A stretch of DNA of 64,000 bases from Paenibacillus solani (GCF_001277345.1 NZ_LIUT01000001.1:1990368-2054367), one strand, 5' to 3'. Shown: positions 1 through 8,659, counted from the first letter of the stretch. The notes: generated by a model from the letters alone, not told the origin. Made by a program: numbers and translations.

Positions 1-20
1 AGCATTGGGATTATTCATCT

Positions 21-134
21 AATCGGTAATCGGACTATGTTCTTGTCCTCGGCTCGGGACAAAAACTTGTACCGATAAAACAAAAAAAGCCGCTAATAGC
101 GACTTTCGATGGGACCATGTTCTTGTCCCTCGAC
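21..134. repeat. GTTCTTGTC-type hairpin repeat, copy A
   Basis: This is the first copy of a dispersed intergenic element. It has an arm ending TTCTTGTCC, a spacer like TCGGCTCG, the inverted arm GGACAAxAACTTGTACCGAT, then AAAACAAA, a near-palindrome GCCGCTAATAGCGAC, and a last GGGACCATGTTCTTGTCCCTCGACA half. The fullest related copy is at 1482-1620; others lie near 2545, 34990 and 37705. The last codons of the neighbouring HAD ORF are read from this repeat. Confidence 0.75.
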
Positions 135-890
135 ACTAATCGCAAAAAGAAGCTTCTCATTAATGAGAAGCTTCTTTTCCTGTTCTGTAAAGCTATAATA
201 CTTATGTGATAGTTCTTCGAGCTTATCTATAATTTTTTGTTCATAATCGCCTTCTAGAGAAATCGTTTCATCCGCATATTTCCCTAGCTTTTCATGATTA
301 CCAATTCGAACTGAGTAACGAGCCTCTTTAAACATGCTGATGTCATTAGCATCATTTCCAAACGCAATGAACCCTTTCTCAGTAGTACCTATTTTCTGTA
401 GAGCGCTCCATTTATGAATATTTTTAGGGCTAATATCAATTAAGTTTTCGTTGCTATGTTTGTGAATAACAACATCCAATGGAACCAATTTTTCTGATAG
501 TTCTTCCGCATTTGTAGCAGATAAAATAAGTACTTTAACGACCTTATCGAGTAACTCAATAGGTATTTTCTTAGCGATTATCAAAGTATCCAAGTTATTC
601 AAAATAGGATGATCCATCGCACCTGTATAAGCATAATCCCAATCACCATCTATTAAATATGTAGCCTGATACTCTTTAATAAGACCCATACTCGCTTGCG
701 TAAATGTTAACCATAGATATTCAGGAAGAATGGAGTGATGACCGCTAATACTAATCTGGAAATGACATTTTCCTAGACCTGAATTGTTTTCAATATTATA
801 ATGATAAAAATTAATCACATCATGAGCAGGAAATGGGGCGAATACATTGATTGAAAAAGCAACTTTTGCCGGAGGGTGTTTTTGGTGCAT
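93..890 (-). pseudogene. HAD-superfamily (Cof-type) hydrolase, 5' truncated
   Basis: The ORF (265 codons) carries the C-terminal half of a Cof-type HAD phosphatase. The C-terminal catalytic stretch GFIAFGNDANDISMFKEA (GDxxND-like) and the preceding ISPKNIHKWSAL segment are clear. The N-terminal DxDGT nucleophile motif, essential in this family, is absent. Residues 1-14 are merely the antisense reading of the msrA start, so genuine HAD sequence begins near 845, exactly where msrA begins. A rearrangement therefore removed the first part of the gene. The final residues (from about GQEHGP) are translated from the repeat at 21-134, so both ends are altered. It is very unlikely to be an active phosphatase. 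The family call is sound; the exact substrate class is unknown. Confidence 0.7.
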
Positions 891-1368
891 GGTTAGTCCT
901 TTCGAGGAGCTGCCGGGTATTCACGGCATCATTTCAGGTTACATGGGCGGTTCTGTTGAGAATCCCACATATGAGCAAGTTTTGACCGGAGAAACAGGAC
1001 ATTTGGAAGTTGTGCAAATTACGTATGATGCGGACATTTTTCCGTACGAAAAACTACTCGAGTTATATTGGCCGCAGATTGACCCGACTGATTCTATCGG
1101 CCAAGGGAACGATCGAAAGAGCCAGTACCGTGCTGTTATCTTATATCATACTGAGGAACAGCGTGAACTCGCAGAAAAATCGAAAGCAGAACTGAATCAA
1201 TCAGGACGTTTCCTCCAACCCGTTGTGACTGCCATTGAAGCGGCTTCTATATTCTATCCTGCAGAAGAGTACCATCAAAACTTTCATCGTAAAAACCCTG
1301 ACTACTATAAGGAATCTCGCATCTACTCAGGTCGTGATGAAGTTATCAAAAAATTCTGGAGTGAGTAA
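847..1368 (+). CDS. msrA: Peptide-methionine (S)-S-oxide reductase MsrA
   Basis: The 173-residue protein reduces methionine-S-sulfoxide in oxidised proteins and free methionine, a cytoplasmic repair role. The catalytic GCFWCM motif is at residues 10-15, within the family hallmark ATFAGGCFWCM. Other conserved segments are SGYMGG, NPTYEQV, TGHLEVVQI and the C-terminal EYHQNF. Length fits bacterial MsrA of the Bacillus type (about 175 aa). The start is a TTG with GGGGCG six bases upstream; the usual family N-terminus has only a few extra residues, so the protein is essentially complete. The start codon abuts the breakpoint of the truncated HAD gene on the other strand, so the native promoter may have been lost. 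Confidence 0.9.
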   Translation: MIEKATFAGGCFWCMVSPFEELPGIHGIISGYMGGSVENPTYEQVLTGETGHLEVVQITYDADIFPYEKLLELYWPQIDPTDSIGQGNDRKSQYRAVILYHTEEQRELAEKSKAELNQSGRFLQPVVTAIEAASIFYPAEEYHQNFHRKNPDYYKESRIYSGRDEVIKKFWSE

Positions 1369-1434
1369 GTACCTAAAACTTGAGACAAGTGAACTTTTAA
1401 TGTCACGTTTGCTTCCTTGGTTTGATTATGCTAC

Positions 1435-1453
1435 CGTTTCCCGTTAGTTTAAT
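1435..1453. repeat. CCCGTTAGTTTAAT repeat (right-half form)
   Basis: The sequence CGTTTCCCGTTAGTTTAAT is one of about a dozen copies of a dispersed motif in the window, most with the form YCTGCCCGTTAGYTTAAY or CGTTTCCCGTTAGYTTAAY. Here only the right-half form is present, 66 bp after the msrA stop. Confidence 0.65.
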
Positions 1454-1481
1454 GAATTAACGTGGAATTTTGACATTTCAG

Positions 1482-1620
1482 TAATCGGAACATATTCTTG
1501 TCCATTACGGCAATCGGTACAAGTTCTTGTCCTTGGCTCGGGACAAGAACTTGTACCGATAAAACAAATAAGCCGCTAAATTAGCGACTTTCTATGGGAC
1601 CATGTTCTTGTCCCCCGACA
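1482..1620. repeat. GTTCTTGTC-type hairpin repeat, copy B (perfect stem)
   Basis: This is the best-preserved copy. Positions 1513-1532 and 1541-1560 are perfect 20-bp inverted arms (ATCGGTACAAGTTCTTGTCC and its complement) around the 8-base loop TTGGCTCG. Then follow AAAACAAATA, the near-palindrome GCCGCTAAATTAGCGAC with a T run, and a third TTCTTGTCC half ending CCGACA. A further TTCTTGTCC half lies at 1494-1502. It fills the gap between msrA and the convergent GNAT gene. Confidence 0.85.
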
Positions 1621-1628
1621 ATTCAGGA

Positions 1629-2156
1629 CTATTTGAAATAATACCGATAATACTTAAAATCATGTCGCTCATTCATCATATGAATTAGCAAATTTTGCTC
1701 ATTAACAAGTTGGAACCCACAGTATTCAAGAACCTTTTGAGACGGGATGTTGTCAATCGCAACTGTTCCAATGATATATGGAATATCGTACTTTTCCTCT
1801 ATCCATTCAAGAGTTCCTTTTGCAGCCTCCTTAGCGTACCCTTTCTCTCTTGCACATGGGAGAATCCCATAGCCAAATTCAGGTTCATTCAGGTCATCAT
1901 GTGTTTGTGCAGCGACTTGACCAAGAATAGCACCTGTTTCCTTTTCAAAAACACCTAAGCATAATGTTCCAGTGATAATATCCATCTTATAATAATTAGA
2001 AAGGTGCCAATCAAAAAACTCTTTTGCTCTTGGTTTCTGCATTTGCCAACCTCCATACAAATCCAAAAGCCTTTTAAATTGCTCAAAATCGTTTTCGTCA
2101 AAAGTTCTGACGACCAGCCTTTCTGTTTCGATATAAACAGTGTTTAAATCACTCAT
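1629..2156 (-). CDS. GNAT-family N-acetyltransferase (RimJ/RimL type)
   Basis: The product is about 175 residues from the ATG that follows a GAGAGG ribosome site (an upstream in-frame start at 2174 has no site). It begins with the RimJ/RimL-style IETERLVVRTFDENDF. It has the acetyl-CoA binding segment around CAREKGYAKEAAKG (Q/RxxGxG/A-like) and the typical NIPSQKVLEYCGFQ helix. It probably acetylates an amino group of a small molecule or protein N-terminus; the substrate cannot be read from sequence. The stop codon lies 8 bases from the repeat at 1482-1620. A 3' fragment of a near-identical gene occurs at 50187-50455. Confidence 0.85.
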   Translation of the reverse strand: MSDLNTVYIETERLVVRTFDENDFEQFKRLLDLYGGWQMQKPRAKEFFDWHLSNYYKMDIITGTLCLGVFEKETGAILGQVAAQTHDDLNEPEFGYGILPCAREKGYAKEAAKGTLEWIEEKYDIPYIIGTVAIDNIPSQKVLEYCGFQLVNEQNLLIHMMNERHDFKYYRYYFK

Positions 2157-2252
2157 TAATAAAACCTCTCTCAAAGTATCTGTGAATTAAAAGTATCCAC
2201 ACTTACACGTTACCACAAATGGGCATTTTGGGTTTGGTCTTTTTTCGCTAAT

Positions 2253-2501
2253 CTGCCCTTTTGTTTAATAAAAATGAGGAGGCGACAGTAGCCTGCCCGT
2301 TAGTTGAAAAATCACTTTATTTCCATTGAGTTATATCGTTCTTAGGCTTCGAGTAAAATTATCGGTACATACAATCATAATATTCATTAAATCCATCCCC
2401 CATTTCTATAACCATTTCATGGAATTATAGCAAGTGAAACAGGAAAATTACCATCATTATTTTTCGATAGATTATTAAACTAATCTGCCCGTTAGTTTAA
2501 T
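2253..2501. repeat. CCCGTTAG repeats in the 2.2-2.5 kb gap
   Basis: Three copies of the CTGCCCGTTAGTTTAAT motif lie at 2253-2269 (variant), 2292-2308 and 2484-2501. The rest of 2157-2544 is AT-rich with no ORF I can support. Confidence 0.6.
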
Positions 2502-2544
2502 AAAAAAGAGTCTAATCATCTTTATTAGCCGTCGTCGATGAAAT

Positions 2545-2696
2545 CATATCGGGAATGTATCCATGTTCTTGTCATTTGTCGGAAATGTGATCAAGTTCTT
2601 GTCATTGTGTTTTGACAAGAACTTGATAACATAAATAAAAAAACCGCATAATCAGCAGCTTCTAATGTTACTATGTTTTTGTCACCCGACATTTAT
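2545..2696. repeat. GTTCTTGTC-type hairpin repeat, copy C
   Basis: A variant copy. Arms at 2587-2604 and 2613-2630 (GTGATCAAGTTCTTGTCA against TGACAAGAACTTGATAAC) match at 17 of 18 positions around an 8-base loop. The tail ATCAGCAGCTTCTAATGTTACTATG...CACCCGACA aligns with the tail of copies A and B and with 52330-52375. A separate TTCTTGTCCCTCGACA half lies near 2799-2815. Confidence 0.75.
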
Positions 2697-2870
2697 TTAG
2701 ATAATAATTTAAGCGCTCCACTTACTTACAAAGACCATCCATCAGTGAGGCTTGTTTCGTATAAAATTCGCCTCTGATCCTCCACCATATCCGATATGTT
2801 CTTGTCCCTCGACAACTTTTTATTATGCTTTTACTTATATTATCTTTTAAAAACAGCTAGATAAACAGTT

Positions 2871-2923
2871 TCTGCCCATTAGTTTAACAAAGGCAGCCAA
2901 TCATAATGATCAGCTACCTTCTT
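2871..2923. repeat. CCCATTAG repeat followed by an AGGCAGC...AGCTACCTT hairpin
   Basis: TCTGCCCATTAGTTTAAC at 2871-2888 is followed by an imperfect inverted repeat (AAAGGCAGC / AGCTACCTT). This is the same layout, motif then terminator-like hairpin, as at 35124, 50465 and 52053. Confidence 0.5.
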
Positions 2924-3037
2924 ATGTTATTGGAATAAATCAAGGCACTTTTTATGGATGTTTTTAGTTCATCCAACTTTTCTAGGAAATCTTCATTTTT
3001 ACACTCAGGACTATATCTTGGACTGTTATTAGATACC
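2914..3037 (-). pseudogene. Short unidentified C-terminal coding remnant
   Basis: An open minus-strand frame without a start codon reads NEDFLEKLDELKTSIKSAL and ends at TAG (2914-2916). It looks like the helical C-terminus of a lost gene. I do not recognise the family. It directly adjoins another relic at 3048. Confidence 0.3.
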
Positions 3038-3047
3038 TATTGCGAAG

Positions 3048-3690
3048 TTACTGAGCGGAAACCTCGAACTTCGTGCCGGCATCTCCGGCAAAAACAATAG
3101 ATCCTCCAGCAGGTAGTTCAACCTGATCCTTCCCTCCAATGACACTAAAATAGGTGCATGATCCCTTTGCATCATAAACGGCGAAGGAAGCGTTCGGGGA
3201 CATGTTCACCTTAATGGACTTACTCTTGTCTTTGTCGCTTATCTTATACCATTGCGCGTATCCGTTGGTCGGAATTGTAACGATTGATTTTTTAGCGAAG
3301 TTTTGAAGGCTTCACGGCATCCTCGTTCACTAAAATGCTCCCATTGTGATTCATGTACTCAACGCCGTCTTGTGTAAAGAACGTATACCTTGAGAGATCC
3401 CTCCCATTTATTCCCGGAATTTGCAATTCGGAGATGGCTGAATTCGGGTCGGTTATTCGCCCATCCAGCACGTACCCTGGAAGTTGTTTCGACATATTCA
3501 AAGGGATGGTTATAGACATCAAATACATAATCGACGTGTACTTCTCATTCAGCAGATAATACTTCTTTCCATCACGCTTCATCCATACCTCTATTGTCTT
3601 TGCTGGGAGATCATGAGACTCGAGCTTCTCGGCGTTGTACTCTGCATTTGCTCCACAGCACCGTATCTATAACCACGAGATACTGCCTCC
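3048..3690 (-). pseudogene. Frameshifted exported-protein relic, possibly serine-hydrolase C-terminal region
   Basis: Three reading frames join into one continuous protein-like sequence. The 5' part (RGYRYGAVEQMQS) shifts near 3645 into YNAEKLESHDLPAKTIEVWM, which continues through the 96-codon ORF at 3292-3582. A second shift near 3300 leads into KKSIVTIPTNGYAQWYKI and on to EVSAQ and a TAA at 3048-3050. Segments such as SELQIPGINGRDL recall the C-terminal beta-barrel of some class C beta-lactamase-like serine hydrolases, but no SxxK or HxG motif is present. The assignment is tentative; that it is broken is clear. Confidence 0.55.
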
Positions 3691-3934
3691 TTTCAAACCC
3701 TGTTCATTCGTTGATCGGGATTGACCCTAACCATAATTACCCGATAATTAAACGTTATTATAACGAAGCAATGTCTCAAATGAATCACGAAAGCCTCTCG
3801 TTCAACAAACAATCGTATCTTTCCGACAACTCGGTGAAAAACAAGAAAATCACTCTATCGAGTCATTGATCTATTAACCGATGTATGGTATTTGAAGCTG
3901 CATGCTCATCTACTCGTACATTCGATAAAAAAGA

Positions 3935-3958
3935 AAAAGTCCCCGTAAATACGGGGAG
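3935..3958 (-). terminator. Rho-independent terminator of the LacI operon
   Basis: On the minus strand CTCCCCGTATTTACGGGGAC forms a GC-rich hairpin followed directly by TTTTTC. It lies about 30 bp after the lacI-type stop codon. Confidence 0.85.
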
Positions 3959-3988
3959 CAGACACTCTTCTTTGAATGAAACAACTGA

Positions 3989-4984
3989 CTATTCTGCAGG
4001 TATAACCGTAGATTCTCTTACGATAAGTTCAGGGTCAATCCGAACATTGCCCCCACGTTTCATCGTACCATCCATACGCTTCAGCAGCATTTCCGCTGCG
4101 GCAAGCCCAATCCGGTCAGTAGGCTGCCGGACCGTTGTCAAATGGGGGCGCAGCTTAGATGAGATATACTGATCGTCATAGCCGACAATGGCTACCTGTT
4201 CTGGAACCCGGATGCCTTCTTCCAGAAGAGCGTTCATGACCCCGAGCGCGATATTGTCATCACCTGCGAATACGGCGGAAGGAAGTCGCCCTTCCTGCAG
4301 CCATTTGCGGCAGATATCATAGCCAAAGTCGATTTCGAAATCACCTGTAATCATTTCGAACGGCGCCATGCTCTCTTCCTTAAGTGCCTGTAGAAAGCCA
4401 CTGCGGCGTTCCCTCGTGCTGCGGAACATATCCTGCCCGCTTAAATGTGCAATGGAAGTATGGCCGAGATCGAGCAGGTGCTTCGTTGCGGTATAACCGC
4501 CTTTGTAGTTGTCTATGGTGACGGAAAAAGCGTCATTATCTGGCTTCTGGTTGTCAATCAGGACATAAGGGATATTGCGTCGTTTCAATTCCACGATATA
4601 GTTGTCTTCTTCCATTGGCGAGAGCAGAATCAGTCCGTCCACGCGGTCTTCCTGAATCAGATAATGGGCTTCGTCAGAGCCTATGCCCGTAGAGACCGAA
4701 ATGGCCAGGAAATAACCGTGAAGTGCCAGCACTTCATTCAACTCCTTGACCACAGCGTCGAAGAAGGAGTCCTGAAGGGTGGTCACGATCAAACCGACAA
4801 TCCCTGTCTTACCGCGGGCTAAACTCCGAGCGGCAGCATTAGGACGGTAATCAAGCTCCTTGATGGCTTCCAGAACCTTTTGTCTGTTTTTCTCTCGAAC
4901 AGATTCGGCACCGTTTATGACACGTGAAACCGTTACAACGGACAGGCCTGATTTTTTTGCTACGTCAAATATACTAACCTTCAT
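3989..4984 (-). CDS. LacI-family transcriptional regulator
   Basis: The 331-residue protein has an N-terminal LacI helix-turn-helix (SIFDVAKKSGLSVVTVSRVI, hinge NAAARSLARGKT). A periplasmic-binding-like ligand domain follows (GLIVTTLQDSFFDAVVKELN, VDGLILLSP, VAIVGYDD, LTTVRQPTDRIG). It is the last gene of a sugar importer operon. It most likely represses that operon and is released by the transported sugar. TTAAAG/CTTTAA operator-like palindromes upstream of the operon (8365-8379, 8438-8451) are candidate binding sites. The ligand is not predictable. Full length for the family; start supported by match to the usual N-terminus. Confidence 0.92.
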   Translation of the reverse strand: MKVSIFDVAKKSGLSVVTVSRVINGAESVREKNRQKVLEAIKELDYRPNAAARSLARGKTGIVGLIVTTLQDSFFDAVVKELNEVLALHGYFLAISVSTGIGSDEAHYLIQEDRVDGLILLSPMEEDNYIVELKRRNIPYVLIDNQKPDNDAFSVTIDNYKGGYTATKHLLDLGHTSIAHLSGQDMFRSTRERRSGFLQALKEESMAPFEMITGDFEIDFGYDICRKWLQEGRLPSAVFAGDDNIALGVMNALLEEGIRVPEQVAIVGYDDQYISSKLRPHLTTVRQPTDRIGLAAAEMLLKRMDGTMKRGGNVRIDPELIVRESTVIPAE

Positions 4985-5083
4985 TGTTTATACTCCTTGC
5001 GGCGGATTTTCCGTACGTTTACATTGGCTTAACACTAGTATACATGGACGGAGGCCTGGCCGCGAAGCTAAATTAACAGATGC

Positions 5084-5103
5084 ACCGCCCCTTTCGGGGC
5101 GGT
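5084..5103. terminator. Hairpin between binding-protein gene and lacI gene
   Basis: A perfect 8-bp stem (ACCGCCCC / GGGGCGGT) around TTTC lies 13 bp after the binding-protein stop. There is no long T run, so it may attenuate the regulator rather than end transcription fully, or stabilise the upstream mRNA. Confidence 0.7.
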
Positions 5104-5116
5104 ACCATAGTCTGCA

Positions 5117-6502
5117 TTAACGTTTGATAATTTCCGTGACTTTTTTCTGAATCGTTGGCATCACTTCTTCAACGGTCTTGTGTCCGGTATCGATCGGCTG
5201 CATTTCGTTGATGAACATGTCATTGATTTGCGAGTAGTTGGTGATCAAGTGATTATAGGATTCAAAGCCGTATTTCACAGCGCCTTCATAAACCTTTTTC
5301 ACATCTTCCGGATCGATGCCCTCAAAATGCTTGTAATAAGCTTCGGCTGCCTTCGTATTGACAGGAGGATTGCCGCCGCTCAGGTCAATGGATTTTTCCT
5401 GAACTTCTTCGCTGACCAGATATTTGATCCATTCAAAAGCTTCCTTCGGATGCTTGGAACCTTTCAGAATAAAGAGTGGATCGACGAACAGCACGCTGCG
5501 GATCTTGTCGTTGCCGCCGGCAGGAACTGCAGCCACGCCGACCTCGAACGGGAAGTCATTGGAGCCTGCAAGGCTCCAGGAGCCGCTGACGGTCATGCCA
5601 ACCTTGCCGGTTACGAATGCATCGCCATTTTGCCCGGCTACGCTCTTACTCCATTCCGTCGTCGGGGAAACCTTATCCTTCAAAATCAGGTCAAACAGTT
5701 TGTTGTAGGTTGCAATCACTTCAGGAGAATCAAAATGAGTCTCCGAAGGCACGCCGCCGTTGGTCCAGGTATCCTGGGAATAGGGCTCAACGCCGAAATA
5801 CAGCGGGCGCATATCGCGTTCGGACCATGTGAAGTCGACGCCATACTGTGTTTTAGCGATATCGTCGGATACATGCGTCATTTTCTTGGCTTCTTCAACC
5901 ATTTTGTCAAACGTCCAGCTCTTGTCCTCGTAATCGCTTGGAGGATAAGGAACATTGGCAGCATCAAACATGTCTTTGTTATAGAGCATGAGGGTCACAT
6001 ACATATTGACCGGAATCCCGTATACATGGTCTTTGATGGTATAGATGTCCATGAGGTCATCCGGGATGCTGTAATCCGATGCCTTAAAACCGTCTTCCTT
6101 TATAATGTCGTTCATGTCAAGCAGCATATCTTTGTTGAAATATTCCGCAAAACCGCCGTAGCCATAATGGCTTGTCACGTCAGGTGATTTACCGCCAGCG
6201 ATCAGCGTTTGCAGCTTGCTATCGAACTGCTCGTAAGGAGCCTTTTCTATTCGGACCTTGATGTTAGGGTGCTTGGCTTCAAAGTCCGGAACCAGCTTTT
6301 CAATAAAAGTCCGGTCTTCCGAATCCATCGTGTAATGCGTAATGGTTACTTGCTCGCCTGAAGAACCGCCGCTGTCGCCTTTGCCTTCGGGAGCCACTTC
6401 TCCCGCTGATTTCCCGCCGGTGCAGCCGGACAATGCCAATACGACGAGCATGCTGAACGCAAGCAGAAGTGCATAGGTCTTTTTAATCCTTCTATTTTTC
6501 AT
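5117..6502 (-). CDS. Sugar ABC transporter substrate-binding lipoprotein
   Basis: The 461-residue protein begins with a lipoprotein signal peptide (KKTYALLLAFSMLVVLALSGC), with the lipid-bearing cysteine at residue 27, followed by a Gly/Ser linker. The mature part is a family 1 extracellular solute-binding protein: ITHYTMDSEDRTFIEKLVPD, LIAGGKSPDV, GVPYPP-like and GKVGMTVSGSWSLAG segments are typical. Anchored to the membrane, it captures a sugar or oligosaccharide and delivers it to the two permeases encoded just upstream. No ATPase is encoded here; such importers in Bacillales usually share a common MsmX/UgpC-type ATPase. Substrate not predictable. Confidence 0.92.
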   Translation of the reverse strand: MKNRRIKKTYALLLAFSMLVVLALSGCTGGKSAGEVAPEGKGDSGGSSGEQVTITHYTMDSEDRTFIEKLVPDFEAKHPNIKVRIEKAPYEQFDSKLQTLIAGGKSPDVTSHYGYGGFAEYFNKDMLLDMNDIIKEDGFKASDYSIPDDLMDIYTIKDHVYGIPVNMYVTLMLYNKDMFDAANVPYPPSDYEDKSWTFDKMVEEAKKMTHVSDDIAKTQYGVDFTWSERDMRPLYFGVEPYSQDTWTNGGVPSETHFDSPEVIATYNKLFDLILKDKVSPTTEWSKSVAGQNGDAFVTGKVGMTVSGSWSLAGSNDFPFEVGVAAVPAGGNDKIRSVLFVDPLFILKGSKHPKEAFEWIKYLVSEEVQEKSIDLSGGNPPVNTKAAEAYYKHFEGIDPEDVKKVYEGAVKYGFESYNHLITNYSQINDMFINEMQPIDTGHKTVEEVMPTIQKKVTEIIKR

Positions 6503-6556
6503 GAACTACAGTCCCCCATATACTCAAGTTTGTTTGCCGCCGCTGCGGCGGGGTCT

Positions 6557-7441
6557 TTACTTGATGCCTGTAAGTACAATTCCTTCAACAAATCGTTTCT
6601 GGGCTATCGCAAATAAGGTGACAATCGGCAGCATGGCGAGCACGGAGGCAACCATGAGCAGATGCCACGGCGGAATGCGAAACCGTGACGAGGTGAAGGA
6701 AGACATACCGACCGGAAGCGTAAATTTATCCGATGAGCTTAGGTAGAGCACGGGTGTCAGCAGGTCGTTCCAGCTGTAAATGAAGGCAAAGATGGCAACG
6801 GTTGCAAGTGCCGGACCAGACAGAGGCAAGGCAATCCGCCACCACATCCGCAGCTCGCTGCAACCGTCCATGCGCCCTGCGTCAAACAACTCATCCGGCA
6901 GCGTGGAAAAGAACTGGCGCAGCAAAAAGATGTTGTATGCCGAGCCGAAAAATGCAGGTACGATCAGCGGCAAGAACGTATCGATCCAGTTCAGCTTGGA
7001 AAAAAGAATGAACTGCGGGATCATAATCGCTGGATAAGGAAGCATCATGGTGCTGAGCATCAGCATGAACCACAGGTTGCTGCCCTTGCCCCGGTATCTG
7101 GCGAAGCCGTAGGCTGCCAGCGCCGACGACAACAGAGTGCCGACCACGGTCAAAGTGCCGATAATGAGACTGTTCATGTACATTTGGCCGAAGTTTAGCG
7201 TTTCGAAAATTTCCTTGTAGTTGCTCCACTGCCAGGAATCCGGCAAAAAGGTCGGAGGAAACTTCAGGAGTTCCTTCTTCGATTTCAGCGAGGTCGAAAC
7301 CATGAAAAACAAAGGCAGGAGCATGAGAAAGGTGGTGACCACCAAGGCAATAAAGCTGGCAATGCTTACGGCATCGATTTTGCGCCGGCGTTTATTCGTA
7401 GAAGGTGAAGCCGAAGGACTGGCTGTCGGAATGGTTCTCAT
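6557..7441 (-). CDS. Carbohydrate ABC transporter permease (MalG type)
   Basis: The 294-residue inner membrane protein of the MalG/LacG family has about six membrane segments and the EAA cytoplasmic loop DAGRMDGCSELRMWWRIALP that docks on the ATPase. Its ATG overlaps the stop of the upstream permease by 4 bp (ATGA at 7438-7441), so the two are translationally coupled. The binding-protein gene follows 54 bp downstream. Together they form a heterodimeric sugar channel. Confidence 0.92.
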   Translation of the reverse strand: MRTIPTASPSASPSTNKRRRKIDAVSIASFIALVVTTFLMLLPLFFMVSTSLKSKKELLKFPPTFLPDSWQWSNYKEIFETLNFGQMYMNSLIIGTLTVVGTLLSSALAAYGFARYRGKGSNLWFMLMLSTMMLPYPAIMIPQFILFSKLNWIDTFLPLIVPAFFGSAYNIFLLRQFFSTLPDELFDAGRMDGCSELRMWWRIALPLSGPALATVAIFAFIYSWNDLLTPVLYLSSSDKFTLPVGMSSFTSSRFRIPPWHLLMVASVLAMLPIVTLFAIAQKRFVEGIVLTGIK

Positions 7442-8331
7442 TTGCGTCCGCCTCCTTCATAGTGAACATAACGGTTCGAGAATTTCATAATTAGTGCCGT
7501 AAACAGCATGACAACGATCAGCAGAACCCACGCGAGAGCGGATGAGTATCCAGCCCGGTATTCTTTGAAGGCGCTGGTGTACAGGTTGTAAACATAGAAC
7601 CATGTTGAGTAGTTAGGACCGCCCTGGGTCATGACGTACGCTTGCGTAAATACCTGGAAGGAGTCAATGACACCCATAATCAGCTGGAACAACAGCACCG
7701 GTGATATCATCGGGAGCGTCACATTCAGAAAAATCCGGAAGCGTCCCGCACCGTCAAGCTTGGCGGCTTCCACGAGACTTGCAGGCACGCTCATGAGTCC
7801 TGCGAGGAACAGAATCATGCCTGAACCTACTGTCCAGAAGGACATAATGATCAGAGCGTAAAGCGCATAATCCGGACTCATAAGCCAGGACGGGCCACTG
7901 ATGCCGAACCAGGACAGAACGTAGTTGAACAGACCGATCGATGGATTGAAAATCCAGTACCACAGCAGTGACATCGCCACGCCGGATACCATGCTCGGAA
8001 AATACATGGCGGTCCTGAAAAATCCGCGGAACGGTATTTTCGTATTGAGCAGGAGCGCAAATCCGAGTGCCAGCAACAGTTGGATCGGTACGCTTATAAA
8101 CGTATACCGTACCGTTACCACGACGGATTTCCAAAACAGATCATCTTGAAACATTTCGGTGTAGTTCGCCAGGCCGACATATTTCGGTGGGTGGATAATG
8201 TCATAGTCCGTGAAACTGTAATAAAGGGATGACAGAATCGGATACAAGGCAAACACCAGGAAACCGATAAGCCATGGAGCGATGAAGAGGTACATGTATA
8301 ACGTCTGCCGCCGGCTTTCGCGATGGGTCAC
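7438..8331 (-). CDS. Carbohydrate ABC transporter permease (MalF type)
   Basis: The 297-residue permease is the first gene of the operon. It starts with GTG behind an AAAGG-type site, has a short charged N-terminus, six predicted membrane segments and the EAA loop EAAKLDGAGRFRIFLNVTLP. Family features such as LFIAPWLIGFLVFALYPILS and YFPSMVSGVAMSLLW are present. It pairs with the MalG-type permease encoded next. Nothing in the operon encodes a glycosidase, so the imported sugar is unknown. Confidence 0.92.
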   Translation of the reverse strand: MTHRESRRQTLYMYLFIAPWLIGFLVFALYPILSSLYYSFTDYDIIHPPKYVGLANYTEMFQDDLFWKSVVVTVRYTFISVPIQLLLALGFALLLNTKIPFRGFFRTAMYFPSMVSGVAMSLLWYWIFNPSIGLFNYVLSWFGISGPSWLMSPDYALYALIIMSFWTVGSGMILFLAGLMSVPASLVEAAKLDGAGRFRIFLNVTLPMISPVLLFQLIMGVIDSFQVFTQAYVMTQGGPNYSTWFYVYNLYTSAFKEYRAGYSSALAWVLLIVVMLFTALIMKFSNRYVHYEGGGRK

Positions 8332-8364
8332 GGAAACACCAACCTTTCTTTTTATTTTTGAAAA

Positions 8365-8451
8365 TTATAACGCTTTAACTTTCAATATAAGATTACCCCT
8401 GTTTTCAGGGTTTCATAGGATGATGTATGCATAAAAGTTAAAGTGCTTTAA
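8365..8451 (-). promoter_or_regulatory. Promoter region with two LacI-type operator candidates
   Basis: Two related near-palindromes lie upstream of the importer operon: TTATAACGCTTTAAC (8365-8379, overlapping a TATAAT -10 box on the minus strand) and TTAAAGTGCTTTAA (8438-8451). Their spacing (about 72 bp) would allow repression by looping. A further TGAAAGCGCTGCAT at about 8523-8536 resembles a cre or LacI-family half-site. Assignment to the LacI protein of this operon is inference. Confidence 0.55.
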
Positions 8452-8659
8452 TTTTCATATCCGGTCTGATGACAATATCATAGAGGATGATTTCTCAATT
8501 ATCAACTCTTTTTTTAAGAAAATGAAAGCGCTGCATCGCTTGCCGCTGCTGAAACCATTTGACGGGAAGTCTGCCAAAGGCTGATACAGAACGGTTTGTA
8601 GCCGATATCCAGACTCTGAAACATCATGAAATTTTTGGTTGGGAAAACACCTACGCTGG

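Noticed and set aside
1482..1620. Possible CRISPR-like array from the repeated TTCTTGTCC arms
   Set aside because: The arms are inverted, unevenly spaced and scattered through the window; there are no regular spacers and no cas genes.
5180..6187. 335-codon plus-strand ORF opposite the binding-protein gene
   Set aside because: Antisense shadow of a clear solute-binding protein gene; no ribosome site and no family features.
7754..8134. 126-codon frame overlapping the MalF-type permease
   Set aside because: Out-of-frame shadow on the same strand; the permease frame is complete.
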